Source: Actinacidiphila acididurans (GTDB taxonomy: Bacteria > Actinomycetota > Actinomycetes > Streptomycetales > Streptomycetaceae). Taken from it: a stretch of DNA of 64,000 nt. The translations under genes and the position numbers were made by a program. The DNA is taken from NCBI RefSeq assembly GCF_016918855.1, contig NZ_JADKYB010000003.1, positions 310,001 to 374,000 on the forward strand, in the 5' to 3' direction. Numbering within the stretch: position 1 is the first letter of the stretch; each line of letters starts with the position of its first letter. Shown here piece after piece: positions 1-8,800 of the stretch. The notes under the pieces are model-generated. The model saw nothing but the letters and a program-made list of their open reading frames with translations. It was not told the origin of the DNA and ran no database searches.

Positions 1-1
1 C

Positions 2-457
2 GTGGTGGAGGACAACGCGGTCAGCGACACGGTCGCCTTCGGCTCCGGCATCACCGTCAGCACCGCCTTCGGCCAGAACTTCTCCGGCCCCACCACCGTC
101 CGCGACAACCTCCTGCTGCGCACCGGCTCCCACAACGGCAACTGGAACTCCGACATCGGCGCCCTGTGGATCTTCGCCGACGCCAAGGGCGACATCACCC
201 AGCCGGTGAACGTCACCGGCAACACCATCAAGGACAGCTCCTACCAGGCCGTCCTGCTCAGCTTCGGCCACACCATCAGCAACCTGACCCTCGACCACGA
301 CACCATCGACGGGGCCGGCACCTACGGCTTCGACATCAACAACGTCACCGGCGCCATGACGGTCAGCAACACCACCGTGAGCGGCACCGGCTCCGCTGCC
401 CTGAACAACCCCGGCGGCTACACCGTCAACAGGGGCCCGGGGAACTCGGGCTTCTGA
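2..457 (+). CDS. Partial parallel beta-helix glycosidase, C-terminal end (GH87-like)
   Basis: This is the last 151 codons of a gene that begins before the window. The protein is a run of short Asn/Thr/Gly-rich strand repeats (GNTIKDSS, VSNTTVSGTG), typical of right-handed parallel beta-helix polysaccharidases. The stretch RTGSHNGNWNSDIGALWIFA resembles GH87 alpha-1,3-glucanases (mycodextranases), which attack fungal alpha-glucan outside the cell; that family name is from memory and moderate. No catalytic residues can be assigned with certainty because the N-terminal part is missing. The stop codon is followed by GC-rich DNA before the next gene. Confidence 0.6.
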   Translation: MVEDNAVSDTVAFGSGITVSTAFGQNFSGPTTVRDNLLLRTGSHNGNWNSDIGALWIFADAKGDITQPVNVTGNTIKDSSYQAVLLSFGHTISNLTLDHDTIDGAGTYGFDINNVTGAMTVSNTTVSGTGSAALNNPGGYTVNRGPGNSGF

Positions 458-563
458 CCCGTCCCAAGAGTCCCGCATGCGGCCCGGCCGCGCGTCACGA
501 CGCGCGGCCGGGCCCGTCGCCGCGGGGCGGTACGGCGACTGGCCCCGCCGTAGCATCGACCCC

Positions 564-1232
564 ATGGCGCGGGACGGGCACAGCCGGCGGCCGGGGCGGC
601 CCGGGAAGGACACCGGGGCACGTGAAGCCATCCTCGGCGTGGCCCGGACACGGTTCCTGGCGCGCGGATACGACGCCGTGACGCTGCGGTCCATCGCGCG
701 GGAAGCGGGCGTGGACCCCGCCCTCATCAGCTACTACTTCGGCTCCAAACGAGGGCTGTTCGGCGCCGCGATGGCGCTGGTGACCAACCCCGCCGAGGCG
801 ATCGCGGAAGCGCTCCAGGGCGATCCCGCCACCTTCGGCCCCCGGGCCCTGCGCACGATGCTCGTCTCCTGGGACTCCGCCGAGTCCGGCCCCGCGCTGC
901 TGGGGATGCTGCGCAGGGTCGCCGCGGACGACGACTCCGCCGCCCTGGTCAGGGAGGTGCTGGAGCGGGAGCTGATCGACCGCGTCGCCGACCGGATCGG
1001 GGGGCCGCACGCCCGGATGCGGGCGATGGCGTTCTGCACCCAGATGGCCGGCATCATCGTCACCCGCTACCTGCTGCGCATGGAGCCGATCGCGTCCATG
1101 CCGGCCGAGGAGGTCGCGCGCCTGTACGGGCCCGCGGTCCGTGCCGCGCTCCAGGACCCGGTACGACGGCGCCCGGCCGGGCCCGCGCCCGCTTCCGCGA
1201 ACTCCGACGCAGGAACGCGCGGCCGGGGCTGA
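564..1232 (+). CDS. TetR family transcriptional regulator
   Basis: A 222-residue TetR repressor. The helix-turn-helix lies at about residues 20-65 and contains TLRSIAREAGVDPALISYYF followed by GSKRGLF, the classic TetR signature. The C-terminal half is a ligand-binding helical domain of the TetR_C type. An open frame continues upstream to 477, but the ATG at 564 is preferred because the added residues are low-complexity Arg/Ala/Pro. It lies 237 bases before a DHA2 efflux pump on the same strand, so it may control that pump. That pairing is inferred from position only. Confidence 0.85.
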   Translation: MARDGHSRRPGRPGKDTGAREAILGVARTRFLARGYDAVTLRSIAREAGVDPALISYYFGSKRGLFGAAMALVTNPAEAIAEALQGDPATFGPRALRTMLVSWDSAESGPALLGMLRRVAADDDSAALVREVLERELIDRVADRIGGPHARMRAMAFCTQMAGIIVTRYLLRMEPIASMPAEEVARLYGPAVRAALQDPVRRRPAGPAPASANSDAGTRGRG

Positions 1233-1351
1233 CGGCGCGCGCCGGCCCTCGCGGTGGGCGTCGAAGGCGTGCGCGAATTCATCGCCCGGACCGATCCGCG
1301 CCGGCCGGCCCCCCGGCCGCAGGCGACGCGTGCCCGGCTGACCAGCAGAAA

Positions 1352-1376
1352 GGCTCCCCGCACCATCGCGGGAGCC
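1352..1376 (+). terminator. Stem-loop after the TetR gene
   Basis: GGCTCCCCGC at 1352-1361 can pair with GCGGGAGCC at 1368-1376 with one bulged C and a 6-base loop. There is no U-tract, as is common for actinomycete terminators. It lies between the TetR gene and the efflux gene and could separate their transcripts. Confidence 0.4.
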
Positions 1377-1469
1377 GTCGCCCGGTAATTCAACAGCGTG
1401 GAAAACGCGGGCCGGGCCGCGCCACGGTGGTCGCGTCAGCAACGGACATCCTGACGGAGGAGGGCGTCC

Positions 1470-3086
1470 ATGCGCACCCACGCGCGCACCCGGGTCGAGG
1501 GATCCTCGACCACGCCGCCGACGAGCGGCGGCCGGCCCGTACGCCACGGCCCGGTCCTGTTCATCACCTGCCTCGCGCTCGGCGCGGTCGTCTCGGCGAT
1601 GGCCTCGCTGAACGTCGCGCTGCCGGACCTGGCCCGCGACACCCATGCCGGGCAGACGCAGCTGGCCTGGGTGGTGGACGCCTACAGCCTGGCCTTCGCC
1701 TCTCTGCTGCTGCCCGCGGGGGCACTCGGCGACCGGTTCGGCCGGCGGCGGCTGCTCCTCATCGGTCTCGTCGTCTTCGCGGCCGGTTCCGTGCTCGCCG
1801 TCCTGACCAGGAACCCGGACCAACTCATCGGCCTGCGCGGCCTGCTGGGCGTCGGAGCGGCGATGGTGATGCCGGCGACCCTCTCCACCATCACCAGCAC
1901 CTTTCCGCGCGAACAGCGCACCCGGGCGGTGAGCGTGTGGACGGCGGTCGCCGCCGCCGGCGCGGTCGTCGGGGTGCTGTGCACCGGGCTGCTGCTCCAG
2001 GAGTGGTCGTGGCGCTCGGCGTTCCTGCTCAACGTGGTGCTGGGCGGCGTCGCCGCTGTCGGCACCCTGATGTTCGTGCCGGAGTCGGCCGAACGCGACC
2101 GGCCGCGGCTGGACGTGGTGGGCGCGGTGATCGCCGTGGTCGGCCTCCTGGCGCTGGTCCACTCGGTGATCGAGGCCCCGACCCGCGGCTGGACCGACCC
2201 GCTCACCCTCGGCGGGATCGCGCTCGGGCTGCTGGTGCTGGCCGGCTTCACGCTCTGGGAACTGCGCCGGGAGCACCCGCTGCTGGACCCGCGGCTGTTC
2301 CGCAACCGCCGGTTCGCGGCCGGCTCGGTGTCGGTGACGCTCCAGTTCCTGGTCTTCTTCGGTTTCATCTTCGTGGCCATGCAGTATCTGCAACTCGTCC
2401 GCGGCGACAGCCCGTTGACGGCCGCGGTGGGTGTGCTGCCGTTGGCCGCAGCGCTGGTGCCGGCGACCCGGCTGACGCCCAGGCTGGTTGGGCGCGTCGG
2501 AGTGCGCCGGCCGTGGGTGGCCGGACTGGTGCTCGTCGCCGCCGGCATGGCGGTGCTCTCCCGGCTCGCCGCTGACAGTTCGTACGGACTGGTCGTCGCC
2601 GGACTGCTGCCGCTGGGCGCCGGCATGGGCCTGGCGATGACCCCGGCCACCACCGAGATCACCGACGCCCTGCCGAAGGCACTGCAGAACGTGGGTTCGG
2701 CGATGAACGACCTGTCCCGCGAACTGGGCGGGGCGCTGGGCATCGCGATCCTGGGCAGCGTACTGAGCGCGGGCTACCACGACCACCTGCACCTGCCGCC
2801 CGGGCTGCCGCCGAAGGCCGAGGGCGCTGCTCGGGCCTCGCTGGCCGGCGCGGAGGCGGTCGGCGGCAGCGCCGCCGCGCAGTCGGCCCGGAGCGCGTTC
2901 GTGGACGGCCTGCACCTGGCCTTCTCCACGGGCGCGGGTGTCGCACTGCTGGCCGCCCTGGCCGTGGCACTGCTGCTGCGGGGCGCCGCACCGGCCCGGC
3001 GGGCGGGCGAGGACGAGGACACCGCGCGCCCGGAGCCCGCCCGCAGGCCGTCCGCGGTCGCCGACCCCGCCCCTTTCACGGAATGA
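1470..3086 (+). CDS. MFS drug exporter, DHA2 (EmrB/QacA) family, 14 TM
   Basis: A 538-residue proton-driven multidrug exporter in the plasma membrane. It begins with a short cytoplasmic tail, then TM1, and carries the MFS loop motif GDRFGRRR at about residues 88-95. The motif LAWVVDAYSLAFASLLLPAG is typical of the 14-helix DHA2 branch. The last third contains the conserved SAMNDLSRELGGALGIAILGS block. The ATG at 1470 has a strong ribosome site (GGAGGAGGG) just upstream. The preceding TetR gene is the likely local regulator. The substrate cannot be told from sequence. Confidence 0.9.
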   Translation: MRTHARTRVEGSSTTPPTSGGRPVRHGPVLFITCLALGAVVSAMASLNVALPDLARDTHAGQTQLAWVVDAYSLAFASLLLPAGALGDRFGRRRLLLIGLVVFAAGSVLAVLTRNPDQLIGLRGLLGVGAAMVMPATLSTITSTFPREQRTRAVSVWTAVAAAGAVVGVLCTGLLLQEWSWRSAFLLNVVLGGVAAVGTLMFVPESAERDRPRLDVVGAVIAVVGLLALVHSVIEAPTRGWTDPLTLGGIALGLLVLAGFTLWELRREHPLLDPRLFRNRRFAAGSVSVTLQFLVFFGFIFVAMQYLQLVRGDSPLTAAVGVLPLAAALVPATRLTPRLVGRVGVRRPWVAGLVLVAAGMAVLSRLAADSSYGLVVAGLLPLGAGMGLAMTPATTEITDALPKALQNVGSAMNDLSRELGGALGIAILGSVLSAGYHDHLHLPPGLPPKAEGAARASLAGAEAVGGSAAAQSARSAFVDGLHLAFSTGAGVALLAALAVALLLRGAAPARRAGEDEDTARPEPARRPSAVADPAPFTE

Positions 3087-3448
3087 CCGCGCCGACCGCG
3101 CACCTGCCGGGGGTGCTTTCCAACGATGAACACAAGCAGTGCCGGCCGTCTGCGACACACTCTCCGACGCACCCTCAACTACCAGCCCATTCAGCCGCGG
3201 GACTGGACAACCCCACCCCGCCGTGTTGTCATGCCTGTGCTTTACAACGTTTGAGCAACCCGCACGCAAGGACCCGCACGGCACCGCCTCTGCGCGGCAC
3301 GCCGACTCCGCACGTCCAGTTACCCGTCCCGCCCGCCCTCGGCGGGACACCGGTACCCGACGCCCCGCCCGGCGGGCCGACGGGCGGGCGCCGACGGTGT
3401 CGTCGTACGCGCGCCGGCGTGGCCCTCCGTACCGCAGAAAGGGTAACC
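3087..3448. other. Long leader of the GH31 gene, no gene seen
   Basis: About 360 bases without a supported gene, although the frame of the downstream gene stays open through it. It carries one LacI-like half-palindrome (ACAACGTTTG near 3244-3253) that could be an operator. No clear -35/-10 pair stands out. The G+C content is somewhat lower at 3140-3260, as expected of a promoter region. Confidence 0.4.
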
Positions 3449-6400
3449 ATGTCCCTGGGAGTGAACCGGTCCGCCCGTAGACGAAGGCGACGCGGCGTCG
3501 CACTCGTCGCCCTCACCGCCGCGCTGGCGGGGGTGACGGTCGCCGCGAACAGCCAGAGCGCCGCCGGGGCGGACCACAGCACGCGGCCGGCGGCCGTGGT
3601 GTCGGGCGACGCCCGCTTCGAGGTGCTGTCGCCCACCCTCATCCGCACCGAGTACGCCGGGGACGCGCGCTTCCTGGACGCGCCCACGTTCAACGCGATC
3701 GGCCGGGACGCGTTCGCCCCGGCCACGTACACCTCGTCGGTCTCCGGCGGCTGGCTCACCGTGTCCACCAGCGCGCTGACGCTGCGGTACAAGGTGGACT
3801 CCGGCCCCTTCGACCAGCAGAACCTCTCGGTGACCCTGCGGGCCGGGCAGCAGGACGTGACCGCGGCCCCCTGGCGGCGGCTGACCTGCGCGGTCGGCAC
3901 GCTCTGCGAGGCCGAGGACCTCCCGTACGACGGCCTGGCCCCGGCCACCGACCACACCGGATACACCGGCACCGGATTCCTCGCCGGATACGCGGCCACC
4001 GGCGCCACCGTGTCGGCGCAGGTCGACGTGCCCACCGCCGGCACGTACGCCTTCGACGCCCGGTACGCCAACGCGTTGGGCGGCGACGGGAAGAACACCA
4101 CCCGGACCCTGACCGTCACCGTCGACGGCGGCTCCCCGCAGCAGGCGCAGCTGCCCGTCACCGGCAGCTGGGACACCTGGAGCACGCTGTCCGTGCCGCT
4201 CCAGCTCGCCCCCGGCGCGCACACGATCGCCCTCACCCGGGCCGCGGCCGACTCCGGCAACGTCAACGTGGACAGCGTCGCGCTCGTCCCGCAGGGCGCC
4301 GGCTTCCCGCCGGTCTCCACCCGCGCCGTGCCGCTCTGCGCCTTCGGCACCGCCTGCGAGGCCGAGGACACGAGCTTCACCGGCTCCGCCAAGCAGGCCA
4401 CGAACCACGCCGGTTACTCCGGCGACGGCTTCCTGGCCGAGCTCAACCAGAACGCCGGCGTGTCCACCCGGGTGGTGAACGTCCCGGCCGACGGCACGTA
4501 CACGCTGCACCTGCGGTACGCCAACTCCACCGGGGGCGACGGCCAGAACCGGACCCGTACCGCGACCCTCACCGCCGCCGGGACCGCGCAGACGATCTCC
4601 CTGCCGGTGACGGGCAGTTGGGACACCTGGGGCACGCTGTCCGTCCCGGTGGCGCTCAAGGCCGGCACCGACGACCTCTCGCTGGCCTGCCCCGACCCGG
4701 CCAGCTGCCACGTCAACCTCGACACCCTCGCGGTGACCGCCGCTCAGGCGTCCGCCCCGCCGCCGCACATCGCGCTCGGCGGCTACCGGCGCGGCCTGGA
4801 CGGCGTGAACGGCGACAACGGTGCGCCGCAGACCGCTCCCGGCCTGCTGCACCAGGACGGCTGGTACCTGCTCGACGACACCCCGTCCGCGGTGTACGAC
4901 CCGGCCACGCGGACCGCCACCGCGCGCCCGGAGCACGGCGGGGCGCCGTACCAGGACGGCTACGTCTTCGGCTACGGGCACGACTACAAGCAGGCGCTGT
5001 CCGACCTCGCCACACTGACCGGCCCGCCCGAACTGCTGCCGCAGTGGGCGTACGGCGTCTGGTACTCGGAGTACTTCGACCGGACCGCCGCCGACTACGA
5101 GAGCACGATCCTGCCGGCCTTCCGCTCGCACGGGGTGCCGCTGGACGTGCTGGTCACCGACACCGACTTCAAGTCACCCAACACCTGGAGCGGCTGGGAG
5201 ATGGACCCGGCCAAGTACCCCGATCCGAAGGGCTTCTTCGACTGGTCCGCGGCGCAGGGGCTGCACAACACGCTCAACATCCACCCGAGCATCCTGGACA
5301 CCGACCCGCAGTTCGCCCAGGCGCAGGCCACGGCCAAGGGCAAGCTCCAGCCCGGCGGTTGCAGCGCCCCCTCGGGCAGCGGCACCTGCTACGTCTTCGA
5401 CTTCGGCGACCCGGACCAGCTCAAGGCCTACATGGACCTGCACAGCAGCATGGACCAGGCGGGCAACGACTTCTGGTGGCTGGACTGGTGCTGCGACGAC
5501 TCCCGGTCCTCGCAAGCCGGCGTGACCCCGGACGCGTGGATCAACCAGCAGTACGCGCAGGACACGCAGCAGGCGAGCGGCGGGCGCGGCTTCGTCCTGT
5601 CCCGCGCCTACGGCTCCCTGCAGTCGGGCGGGTACGCCAACCCGTCGGCGGTCCCGACCGGCCCGTGGGCCGACAAGCGCTCCACCATCCACTTCACCGG
5701 TGACACCGCGTCGACCTGGGGCACGCTGCGCGCCGAAGTCGGCTACACACCGGGCGAGTCGGCGGCCACCGGCATGTCGGCGATCAGCCACGACATCGGC
5801 GGCCACAACGACACGACCGGGCTGAAGGGCTCGGAGACCTACACCTCCGGCGGCCAGACCCGCACCACCGCCAAACTGCCGGACGACCTGTACGTGCGCT
5901 GGGTGCAGTTCGGCGCCTTCCAGCCGATCGACCGGCTGCACAGCAACCACAGCGACCGGCTGCCCTGGCAGTACGGGCCGGCGGCCGAGGAGGCCGCGGC
6001 GAAGTTCCTGAACCTGCGCGAGAACCTCGTGCCCTACACCTATTCGCTCGCCGAGCAGGCGGCGGCCACCGGAGTGCCGGTCGTACGGCCGACGTACCTG
6101 GAGTACCCCGACGAGCCCGCCGCGTACGGCGCCGCAGGCAGCGAGTACTTCTACGGCTCCGACATGCTGGTCGCCCCCGTCACCACGCCGGGCACGACCG
6201 CCACCACCTCGGTGTGGTTCCCGCCGGGCCAGTGGACCGACTACTTCACCGGGAAGACGTACACCGGCGGTACCACCCAGGACGTCACGACGACCTGGGA
6301 CACCATGCCGGTCTTCCTGCGGGCCGGCGCGATCGTGCCCACCAGGACCGGTGACGTCCCGGCCGACGACACGAGCCCGCTGACCGACGTCACCCTGCAC

Positions 6401-6736
6401 ATCGCGCAGGGCGCCCCCGGCAGCACCGCGCTGTACGAGGACGACGGCACCACGCCGGACGCCAAGCACCACAGCGCCACGACGCAGATCCGCTACACCG
6501 AGAGCGGCGGCCGGCACACCGTACGGATCACTCCGACCGGTGCCTCCTTCCCCGGGCAGGTCCACGCCCGCCGCTGGACCCTGTCCTTCTCCGGCGCGAC
6601 GGCCCCCACCAGCCTGACCTTCGACGGCGCTCCTCTCGGCGCCGACGCGGTGCACTTCGACACCGCCACGCATGTCCTGACCGTCACCCTGCCCGAGCGC
6701 AACGTCCACGCGCCGATCACCTTCAGCTACCAGTAA
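3449..6736 (+). CDS. Secreted GH31 glycosidase with two inserted CBM35-type modules
   Basis: A 1095-residue exported glycosidase. The ATG at 3449 follows AAAGGGTAACC and starts an Arg-rich n-region, a hydrophobic core and an Ala-rich cleavage site (about residues 1-40). The GH31 N-terminal beta-sandwich begins at about 50. Two homologous beta-rich modules, each starting CxFGTxCEAED or CAVGTLCEAED and ending in a VNxDS/T-like strand, occupy about 150-285 and 290-435. The (beta/alpha)8 domain follows: FWWLDWCC holds the likely nucleophile Asp679, and FTGDTAS the likely acid/base Asp752; HDIGGH is a substrate-site motif. Likely activity is alpha-glucosidase, alpha-xylosidase or transglucosylase; the exact substrate is not determinable. 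Confidence 0.88.
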   Translation: MSLGVNRSARRRRRRGVALVALTAALAGVTVAANSQSAAGADHSTRPAAVVSGDARFEVLSPTLIRTEYAGDARFLDAPTFNAIGRDAFAPATYTSSVSGGWLTVSTSALTLRYKVDSGPFDQQNLSVTLRAGQQDVTAAPWRRLTCAVGTLCEAEDLPYDGLAPATDHTGYTGTGFLAGYAATGATVSAQVDVPTAGTYAFDARYANALGGDGKNTTRTLTVTVDGGSPQQAQLPVTGSWDTWSTLSVPLQLAPGAHTIALTRAAADSGNVNVDSVALVPQGAGFPPVSTRAVPLCAFGTACEAEDTSFTGSAKQATNHAGYSGDGFLAELNQNAGVSTRVVNVPADGTYTLHLRYANSTGGDGQNRTRTATLTAAGTAQTISLPVTGSWDTWGTLSVPVALKAGTDDLSLACPDPASCHVNLDTLAVTAAQASAPPPHIALGGYRRGLDGVNGDNGAPQTAPGLLHQDGWYLLDDTPSAVYDPATRTATARPEHGGAPYQDGYVFGYGHDYKQALSDLATLTGPPELLPQWAYGVWYSEYFDRTAADYESTILPAFRSHGVPLDVLVTDTDFKSPNTWSGWEMDPAKYPDPKGFFDWSAAQGLHNTLNIHPSILDTDPQFAQAQATAKGKLQPGGCSAPSGSGTCYVFDFGDPDQLKAYMDLHSSMDQAGNDFWWLDWCCDDSRSSQAGVTPDAWINQQYAQDTQQASGGRGFVLSRAYGSLQSGGYANPSAVPTGPWADKRSTIHFTGDTASTWGTLRAEVGYTPGESAATGMSAISHDIGGHNDTTGLKGSETYTSGGQTRTTAKLPDDLYVRWVQFGAFQPIDRLHSNHSDRLPWQYGPAAEEAAAKFLNLRENLVPYTYSLAEQAAATGVPVVRPTYLEYPDEPAAYGAAGSEYFYGSDMLVAPVTTPGTTATTSVWFPPGQWTDYFTGKTYTGGTTQDVTTTWDTMPVFLRAGAIVPTRTGDVPADDTSPLTDVTLHIAQGAPGSTALYEDDGTTPDAKHHSATTQIRYTESGGRHTVRITPTGASFPGQVHARRWTLSFSGATAPTSLTFDGAPLGADAVHFDTATHVLTVTLPERNVHAPITFSYQ

Positions 6737-6762
6737 CCACCACGTGAAGTGAGCGGCCACCT

Positions 6763-6800
6763 CCGCCGCCGGGACCCGGCCGACCGGGACCCGGCGGCGG
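6763..6800. terminator. Bidirectional terminator between GH31 and MarR genes
   Basis: CCGCCGCCGGG at 6763-6773 pairs with CCCGGCGGCGG at 6790-6800. Inside, CCCGG at 6775-6779 pairs with CCGGG at 6784-6788 around a CCGA loop. This 16-bp interrupted stem lies exactly between two convergent genes and can serve both. Confidence 0.75.
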
Positions 6801-6821
6801 TCGCGCATCAGCTCCGGCGCA

Positions 6822-7268
6822 TCACCGCCGGCGCGGCTCCGCCGAACGGTCGGGCCCGTGCTGGGCCAGGCGGTCCATGAGCGCCACAGCGGCGGCCAGT
6901 TGCTGCCGTTCGCGGCCGGACAGCTCCTCCTCGATGGCCCGGCCGAGCCAGTCGGCCCGGCGCCGGCGTTCCTCGCCGAGCATGTCGCGTCCGGTGTCCG
7001 TGAGGTGCAGCACGAGTTTGCGGCCGTCGCTGGGGTGCGGCTCGGCGCGGACCAGGCCGGCGCCGATCAGTTCCTTGACCGCCTTGGCGGCGGACTGGTG
7101 GGTGACCCCGCGGCGGGCGGCGATGTCCGCGGTGGTCTGCGGGCCCTCCCGTTCGAGGTAGCCGAGGACGGCGGCTTCACCCGGCGTCATGGTGTCGGCG
7201 GCGCGTACGGTACGCACCAGCCGGCCGAGGGTGTGACGCAGGTCCTCGGCGAGGTCGTAGGCGTCCAT
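6822..7268 (-). CDS. MarR family transcriptional regulator
   Basis: A 148-residue winged-helix dimer. The recognition region is TTADIAARRGVTHQSAAKAV and the wing is RAEPHPSDGRKLVLHLTDTG, both standard for MarR proteins. The start at 7268 is the only good ATG. Its own upstream DNA holds two overlapping TACA-N7-TGNN sites (7290-7317), and the same motif recurs three times before the neighbouring hydrolase gene. Autoregulation plus control of the hydrolase is therefore likely. No cysteine sensor of the OhrR type is visible, so the ligand is unknown. Confidence 0.9.
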   Translation of the reverse strand: MDAYDLAEDLRHTLGRLVRTVRAADTMTPGEAAVLGYLEREGPQTTADIAARRGVTHQSAAKAVKELIGAGLVRAEPHPSDGRKLVLHLTDTGRDMLGEERRRRADWLGRAIEEELSGRERQQLAAAVALMDRLAQHGPDRSAEPRRR

Positions 7269-7289
7269 ACCGGCACTTTACTTCACATG

Positions 7290-7317
7290 TACAGCTTTGG
7301 TGTACAGCCTGGTTGAC
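7290..7317. promoter_or_regulatory. Paired MarR operators upstream of the MarR gene
   Basis: TACAGCTTTGGTGTA at 7290-7304 is a TACA-N7-TGTA palindrome. It overlaps a second copy, TACAGCCTGGTTGAC at 7303-7317, by two bases. They lie 22-49 bases before the MarR start codon, where a bound repressor would block transcription. The same sequence family is present at 8010-8084. Confidence 0.65.
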
Positions 7318-7338
7318 GCAAAGACGTGCCGGGGGGGG

Positions 7339-7986
7339 TCAGCGGGAGGGCAGTTCGGCGCTCTCGCCCGGGGTGAGGCGTCCGTAGGTGCTGCCGGCGC
7401 CGGGGCCGGTGCCGCCGAGGAAGCCGGCGACCATGGCGAGGCCGATGTCGTTGAGGGCGCCGTCGTGGATGGCGTAGACGCGGTCGGGGGCGACGTCGCG
7501 GACGTAGTCGATCAGTTGGCCGGTGGCGGACCAGGGGCCGTGGACCGGCAGCAGCAGGGTGTCGACGGGGGTGCCCGGGACAGTGAGGGCGTCCCCGGGG
7601 TGGAAGACGGCGCCGTCGACCAGGAAGCCGATGTTGGTCACGCGCGGTATGTCGTCGTGGATGACGGCGTGCCAGGTGCCGTGGACCTGGACGTCGAAAC
7701 CCTCGGCGGTGAAGGCCGAGCCCTCGCCGACGGTGATCACCTGGTGGCCGAGCCCTTCGAGTTGCTTGGCGACGGCGGTGTCGGTCCAGATCCGCAGGCC
7801 CGGCTCCGCGGCGGCGGCCGCGCGCAGGGCCGCCTCGGAGAAGTGGTCGAAGTGCTCGTGGGTGACCAGGACCGCGCGGACCCCGTCCAGGACGGCGGGG
7901 TCGGTCAACCCGCCCGGATCAATGACCAGCCGGCGGTCGCCGTCCTCGATCCGGACACAGGCGTGGCCGAACTTGGTGAGCTTCAT
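7339..7986 (-). CDS. Metallo-beta-lactamase-fold hydrolase (UlaG-like)
   Basis: A 215-residue protein of the MBL superfamily, probably cytoplasmic. It opens with MKLTKFGHACVRIED, the usual UlaG/YcbE-like start, and carries the metal motif THEHFDHF (HxHxDH) and later HPGD and HDGA histidine/aspartate ligands. The start at 7986 is preceded by GAGGAG at proper spacing; the longer frame to 8061 would translate through operator sites. It is followed after 70 bases by the MarR gene on the same strand. The substrate is unknown; many relatives are called Zn-dependent hydrolases without assay. Confidence 0.85.
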   Translation of the reverse strand: MKLTKFGHACVRIEDGDRRLVIDPGGLTDPAVLDGVRAVLVTHEHFDHFSEAALRAAAAAEPGLRIWTDTAVAKQLEGLGHQVITVGEGSAFTAEGFDVQVHGTWHAVIHDDIPRVTNIGFLVDGAVFHPGDALTVPGTPVDTLLLPVHGPWSATGQLIDYVRDVAPDRVYAIHDGALNDIGLAMVAGFLGGTGPGAGSTYGRLTPGESAELPSR

Positions 7987-8009
7987 GCGGGCTCCTCGGT
8001 GCGCTGATG

Positions 8010-8084
8010 TACAGCCTGGTTGTGGAATCGACCGTAACATGAATACAGCCTGGTTGGACACTTTGGTTGTACAAGTCGGCTGTA
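8010..8084. promoter_or_regulatory. Three TACA-N7-TGTA operators before the MBL-fold gene
   Basis: Sites are TACAGCCTGGTTGTG (8010-8024), TACAGCCTGGTTGGA (8044-8058) and TACAAGTCGGCTGTA (8070-8084). The third is a full TACA-N7-TGTA palindrome, and the first two share the spacer GCCTGGT with the MarR-proximal site. They fill the promoter zone of the leftward hydrolase gene. Binding by the adjacent MarR protein is an inference from the shared motif. Confidence 0.65.
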
Positions 8085-8114
8085 GGTCGCCCCTCGGTGC
8101 GACCCCTATAAAAA

Positions 8115-8184
8115 AACGAACGTTCGCCTTGCAGTGCCCCTGCGAGCGAGCTACGGTTCAAAAGAAAGCGATTGATCGTTCGTT
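8115..8184. promoter_or_regulatory. TetR-type operator pair before the CMD operon
   Basis: AACGAACGTTC at 8115-8125 and its inverted relative GATCGTTCGTT at 8174-8184 flank a 48-base stretch just before the first gene of the operon. A third relative, AACGAATGATC, stands before the TetR gene at 11319-11329. The second site lies 20 bases from the start codon, consistent with repression. Confidence 0.55.
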
Positions 8185-8203
8185 TTGAGAGAGGGGAGTC
8201 CCC

Positions 8204-8800
8204 ATGCGACTGCCACTGGTGCCCCCGGCGGATCTGACCGCCGGGCAGCGCCCCCTCTACGAGGCATTCGAGACGATGACCCGGGACGCCGAGTACCAGG
8301 GCTTCGACGTGCGAAACCCCGAGGGCGCGTTCGTCGGCCCGTGGGGCGTCATGCTCCACTTCCCCGAACTCGCGGCGCCGCTGGGCCGGTTCATCGACCT
8401 CGCGCAGAAGCTGCCCGGGCTCGGCGAGAGAGCCCGGCAGGTCGTGATCCTGACGATCGGGGCCCGCTTCAATGTCGCGTACGAGCTGTACGCGCACGCT
8501 CCGCTGGCGGCGCGCGCCGGACTGCGCGCGGACCAGATCGCGGCCCTCAGCGCCGGATCGCGCCCCGCCGGCCTGAGCGAGGAAGAACTGCTGGCCGGTG
8601 ACGTCGCCGGGGCTCTGGTCCGGGCCGGGGCGGTTCCCGGGCCGCTGTACGACGCCGCCGTGGCCGAGCTCGGCCGGCCGGGCTTCGACGCCGTGGTGTT
8701 CATCACCGTCCACTACGTGGCACTGGGCGTCCTGCTCAACGCCTACGACGTGCCCGCCGGCCGTCCCGTGGCCGGCGCTTGTGAAGGAGGGCAAGCATGA
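8204..8800 (+). CDS. Carboxymuconolactone decarboxylase family protein (first of pair)
   Basis: A 198-residue all-alpha protein of the CMD/AhpD-like superfamily. The core is ERARQVVILTIGARFNVAYE followed by LYAHAPLAARAGL, where a Glu and a His take the place that AhpD gives to its CxxC pair, so a peroxidase role is unlikely. Start ATG at 8204 follows GAGAGGGGAG. It overlaps the next, related gene by 4 bases (ATGA), so the two are translationally coupled and may form a mixed oligomer. It probably acts on a ring-derived lactone or a related small acid in a catabolic pathway; the substrate is unknown. Confidence 0.75.
   Translation: MRLPLVPPADLTAGQRPLYEAFETMTRDAEYQGFDVRNPEGAFVGPWGVMLHFPELAAPLGRFIDLAQKLPGLGERARQVVILTIGARFNVAYELYAHAPLAARAGLRADQIAALSAGSRPAGLSEEELLAGDVAGALVRAGAVPGPLYDAAVAELGRPGFDAVVFITVHYVALGVLLNAYDVPAGRPVAGACEGGQA

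Noticed and set aside
495-3503. Very long leftward open frame (1002 codons) opposite the TetR and MFS genes
   Set aside because: It is Arg/Gly/Ala/Pro/Gln-rich and mirrors a gene with clear family motifs; such antisense frames are expected from GC-rich third positions.
8185-8601. Alternative frame inside the first CMD-family gene
   Set aside because: Arg/Pro-rich shadow of the supported frame.
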